DNA from: Anoplopoma fimbria
Taxonomy: Eukaryota; Chordata; Actinopteri; Perciformes; Anoplopomatidae
DNA length: 64,000 nt
NCBI RefSeq assembly: GCF_027596085.1
Contig: NC_072464.1
Span: 19,826,456-19,890,455 of the forward strand
Direction of reading: 5' to 3'
In this document: positions 60,049 to 64,000 of the stretch, piece after piece
How the letters are laid out: each line of letters opens with the position of its first letter
Numbering within the stretch: position 1 is the first letter of the stretch
Notes under the pieces: model-generated
Databases searched by the model: none
Told to the model about the DNA's origin: nothing
Seen by the model: the letters and a program-made list of their open reading frames with translations, nothing else
Program-made: the position numbers and the translations under genes

Positions 60049-63000
60049 CTCTACTTCAGGGAGTTGATCGAGATGTTGGCTCTGTCCAGGAGTCAGAAGC
60101 TGCCTCAGCCTGGAGAGGACACCCAGGTAACACAACACACAGTCCAAAGGGTTAAACCACGTGATCCCATAGTGGTTTCATTCATAACATTATAGTGAAA
60201 TACCACACTGCAAAGATAACTCATTACATCAGAAGTCATGCATCTAAGTAGTGTCTAATACTGGGACTTTATAAATGATGTCATTAGATGGACAGTAGCA
60301 GTCTAAAGGTTGGACACACCTTCTCATTCAACTACTTTGAAGAATGTAAAATATAAAACATATTCTGGTTTGTTGAGCATTTGTTTGTTTACCACATAAT
60401 TCCATATGTGTTCCTTCATAGTTTGGATGTCTTCAATATTAATCTACAATGTAGGGAAAAAAATACAAATAAAGAAAAACCATTGAATGAGAAGGTGTGT
60501 CCAAACGTTGGCTGGTACTGTTTATTACTAAAGCATTAATGCAAAGCAGGATTTTACTGTTGTAGTTGGTGGAAGTGGAGCTCATTTTAAACCATTAACT
60601 AATGATAGTTTTTATTATGAATAAACCTGCTGATAATTTTCTCCATTAATTGATTGTTTGGTTTGTGAAAATAGGGAGAAATGGCGTCTCAATTAACCAA
60701 GAGCACAAAGTGACACCTTCACAATGTTTGTTTTGTCCAATTAACAATCCAAACCTCAACCTAATACTGATACATTAAACAATTTTAAATTAAAAGCAGC
60801 GAATCTGCACATTTGTAAAGTTGGACCCATGAAATATTTTTACATGATAAATTATTGAATTATTAGTTTTTGGACAAGGATCCTGTAATTAAACCTACAT
60901 ACACAAAAGTTAAAGCAAAATACACAATTTGAGGTTCAGGTTGTTATTTTATCATGTCCATTTTGGCTGTATTTGTAGGTGACTTAAACGTGAGGGGAAG
61001 GGTACAGAGGGAGTGTTTTAACAAAGCCACAGTGACACTGGGATACTAAAGGTATTTTGTGTGTGGTCCACAGATCCTGGAGCTGCTGGTGCAAAGGGAC
61101 AGGGAGTTTCTGGAGCTGATGGAGGTAGCTCAGCAGCAGGGGAAAGTTCATCAGGAGATGCAGCAGCTGGAGAAGGAGGTGGAGAAGAGAGACAGCGACA
61201 TCCAGCAGCTCCAGAAGCAGCTGAAGGAGGCTGAACACATCCTGGTGGGTGGTGCTTTTTTCTTTTTTCCATCCAGACTGGTGTATAAGATTACCTTTTC
61301 GATAGATTTGAGAAATGCTGAGAAATGTAACTTTGGTACTGACATTTATACTGGTGTGCTAAAGGAGATATGACGGACAAGGTTTCAAATAATGTTTAGA
61401 AGCGAAAAAACACTCCAGAAGATTTTTCTGCAACAACATCGTCTTTCCTCATGGTGTCATTAGTATCAAGACGAGAACACATAAAAAACAGACTTTTTGC
61501 CTCCAAAGTAATAACATTTAACGGTTTGTCTGTCGAGAAAACCTCCAGAATACGTTCTCATAATCTGTCCAAATCTCTTACTTTACTTCTTAATTAACCA
61601 TCATTGATCTAGCTTTGTCCTATTAAGAACATTAAGTTTGTTGGTCTGACCAGGATTCATCAGATCAGTTTATATTATAGAGACATGAGTCTACATGTTC
61701 ATAATTACATGACAAACACCAAAACCTCACAGTACATTTCACACAGATCATATCAGGTTCTTCTTCTGTTGATCTAAATGAGTCCTTCTTCTTTTTTTTA
61801 AAGGCCACTGCTGTTTACCAGGCAAAAGAGAAACTCAAATCCATCGACAAAGCCAGGAAAGGTGAGCTAAAGCACCTGTCCAACACTCTCTGATGATTGC
61901 TGTGATTGTTGACTCTGGCTTTGTGGCTGATGGTTTTTTTTGACTTGTTGTTTGCAGGAAGTATCTCTTCAGAGGAAATCATCAAGTATGCTCACCGAAT
62001 CAGTGCCAGTAACGCTGTGTGTGCGCCGCTCAACTGGGTACCAGGTAGGAACCGCAGAATCCTTGTTCCTCCTGCTCATTGTTCTCATGTGTCACTTCTC
62101 TGCTAACACACGTGTTGGTTTCAGGTGATCCACGCAGACCCTATCCTACTGACCTGGAAATGCGCAGTGGAATGCTGGGTCACATGGCCAACCTGCCGAC
62201 CAACGGCGTGAATGGTCATCTGCCAGGTGACGCTCTGGCTGCTGGGAGGTTGCCAGGTAAGTCCGTCCAAAGGATTAGAGTTTTACGCCTCTGAGACCTG
62301 ATGTTTTCAGGTTGTCTGCCCATCTGTACGCCTGTACGTTGGACGTCTGGAGGGAAATTCAATACATCTCACACAGACATCATCTTGGACTTAAGAATGA
62401 ACTGATTTGAATTTGTGAGACAAAATCACTGTGACCTCACACAACACATTTTGGGCCATGAATAAGATATTCATGTGCTTATTATCACAGTTTTACACAA
62501 ATGTCTAGAAGAACAAAATTATGAAGTGATGGTATTTTGGACAGACATGAATGTTAACTACAACTTGACTGGTTTGCAGAGGCATTCAACCGTGAGGTGG
62601 TAATTCTAGTTCATAGTTAGAAAATGTCTGCTTGTTTATAATGTGTTATGATGCAGATGCATGTTACTCCTCTCTCATAGCACTTCTTTACTTAAAGGGC
62701 ACAAATTTACATCGGATTATTTTTCTCTCCCCTTTTACATCAGTTAATAACACAATTGTTTATGCATCAATCCAAAGTTTCAGACTGAAAAGTTGTTTTG
62801 TTTTCATTTTGGACATTGATTTATTTTTTATTGTCTTTGGGGAAGGATTTGATTTTGCCCAAAAGTAAGTGTCCTATACTGTTATTAGTATTTCCCCTCT
62901 TGTACACCTCAGAGGACATTATTACTGTTATAACATGGGCACTTGCAAAAGAAACAAACTTACAAATATCTTTCAACAAACCTGAAGCTGTTGGATTTTT

Positions 63001-63377
63001 CTTAGTTTAATGTGTAGTTATCATTTTGTTGATTGAGTTGAATTGATTGGTTTGCTTTGATGTTGGGTTGTCAATGTCCAACATAATCATTGAACAACCT
63101 GTTGGTAGATTTTTTTTTTCTGCTGGTCCTCCATGACAGCTCAGACCTGAGAGTAGATTTGTGAATCCACAGAATAACCTCCGTCTCTCCTCTTCTTCTC
63201 TCAGACGTCTTGACGCCTCACTACCCGTGGCAGTCCTCGGACGTCTCCGTGGGGATGCTTCCTCCTCACCACGGCAACGACTTCGGCCTGGAGCCTCCGG
63301 GTCACAACAAGGAGAACGAAGACGACGTGGAAGCCATGTCGACCGATTCCTCCAGCAGCAGCAGCGATTCTGACTGA
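59817..63377 (+). CDS. med4: MED4, Mediator complex subunit 4
   Basis: Exons 59817-59890, 60060-60126, 61074-61244, 61804-61861, 61958-62044, 62125-62256 and 63205-63377 total 762 nt (253 aa; human 270), all in phase. MED4 is a middle-module subunit of Mediator, which couples activators to RNA polymerase II in the nucleus. Visible features: N-terminal [20 protein letters not shown] helix, a long coiled coil (about residues 60-120, [20 protein letters not shown]), the conserved [20 protein letters not shown] and [20 protein letters not shown], then a Pro/Gly-rich tail and a Ser/Asp-rich end [10 protein letters not shown]. The start [13 protein letters not shown] is supported by the YY1-type context. 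It is divergent from ITM2B. Confidence 0.97.
59982..60047. repeat. (TG)n tract in MED4 intron 1
   Basis: Occupies 66 of the 169 bases of intron 1 and ends 12 bases before the acceptor, separated from it by TTTCTCTACTTCAG. Confidence 0.97.
60292..60521 (+). mobile_element. Tc1-type MITE, copy 6 (MED4 intron 2)
   Basis: Same orientation and interior as copy 1. The ends are diverged (acagtagcagtctaaaggtt ... gttggctggtactgt). Confidence 0.88.
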
Positions 63378-64000
63378 AAGACACTCGGTGTGTGAGTGTG
63401 TGTGTGCGAGTGCGAGTGTGTCTGTGTGTGTTTGAGAGGTCACCACTGAGCAACAACTGATCAAATATTTACATCTTTGATTAGACTAGTGCTTGAGATT
63501 ATCATGTTATTTTTCTATTTGGATTCTCTCATTAATAATAAGGTTACATTCATTCTAGCTCCTCTTCTCAGGACTGTTTATAACTGGTCCAGTGTGGCCA
63601 AGCAGTGAGAGGGTTGAAGAAATGATTATTATAGTTATATCAGTCAGTCGTTCACATAAGAGATAATCTGGGGCATATTTAAAGACATAATCTGCTGTCT
63701 GTGTGGCTTTAAACAGTCAGAGGCAGCTGATCCTCCAGCGTCAGAGCTTTCAGTGTTTCTACTGACGTCAAGTGAAGGTGTGTGTCACGATTGTTTGGCC
63801 AATTATTGGACATTTTATTTCAAGGGACAATTCAACAGTTTGGAAATTAGTCTCTTTACTTTTTTGCTGAGATAGATGAGAAGATTGATACCTCTCTTTA
63901 ACTATTCCTTAACAGCCTGTTAACAGTTTGAACATTTAAGTTAAAACAAATAAGGTACAGTTTAAACACACTGTACAAATAAGGGTGCCCGATGTGCTTT
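63378..64000 (+). other. MED4 3' flank
   Basis: GT-rich sequence follows the stop (63387-63431). No canonical AATAAA is visible before the window ends, so the poly(A) site may be non-canonical or beyond it. 63825-63910 resembles the 'gctaagct' dispersed family's outer part. No further exon was seen. Confidence 0.4.

Overview
The window is nuclear DNA of a ray-finned (teleost) fish, probably a percomorph. The evidence is vertebrate multi-exon genes with GT-AG introns, long CA/TG microsatellites, and typical teleost mobile DNA: Tc1-type and hAT-type MITEs, L2-type LINE 3' ends and tRNA-derived SINEs. It is not prokaryotic. I saw no operons, CRISPR arrays or viral genes.

Four conserved genes could be assembled exon by exon, with every reading-frame phase closing. 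ALG11 (+, 6773-12100, 5 exons, 526 aa) is an ER mannosyltransferase of N-glycan precursor assembly. NEK5 (-, 29456-14349, 23 coding exons, 841 aa) is a NIMA-related kinase and lies tail-to-tail with ALG11. ITM2B/BRI2 (-, 54202-34873, 7 exons, 262 aa) is a type II membrane protein with a BRICHOS domain. MED4 (+, 59817-63377, 7 exons, 253 aa) is a Mediator middle-module subunit and lies head-to-head with ITM2B at about 5.6 kb. A fifth gene (+, 3103-4669, 3 exons, 127 aa) has matching phase-1 junctions and a downstream poly(A) signal; I do not recognise its family.

Layout: 1-3.1 kb is gene-poor; 3.1-4.8 kb is the small orphan gene; 4.8-6.7 kb is repeats; 6.7-12.3 kb is ALG11 with a cluster of Tc1-type MITEs; 12.3-14.3 kb is intergenic; 14.3-30.5 kb is NEK5 with an antisense L2 LINE and many CA/TG tracts next to exons; 30.6-34.1 kb is intergenic; 34.1-54.3 kb is ITM2B with a 13.2-kb first intron; 54.4-59.7 kb is a repeat-dense interval (five-copy tandem repeat, MITE, second L2 copy, inverted copy of the tandem unit); 59.8-63.4 kb is MED4.

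The genes do not form one pathway. What links them is synteny: from memory, their human counterparts all lie on 13q14, but as two pairs (ALG11/NEK5 and MED4/ITM2B) several Mb apart. The most distinctive signals are the orphan gene, a NEK5 exon lying in the loop of an approximately 80-bp (UG)n/(CA)n pre-mRNA hairpin, UG tracts replacing or abutting polypyrimidine tracts at three 3' splice sites, a duplicated C-terminal motif in NEK5, and the repeat architecture between ITM2B and MED4.
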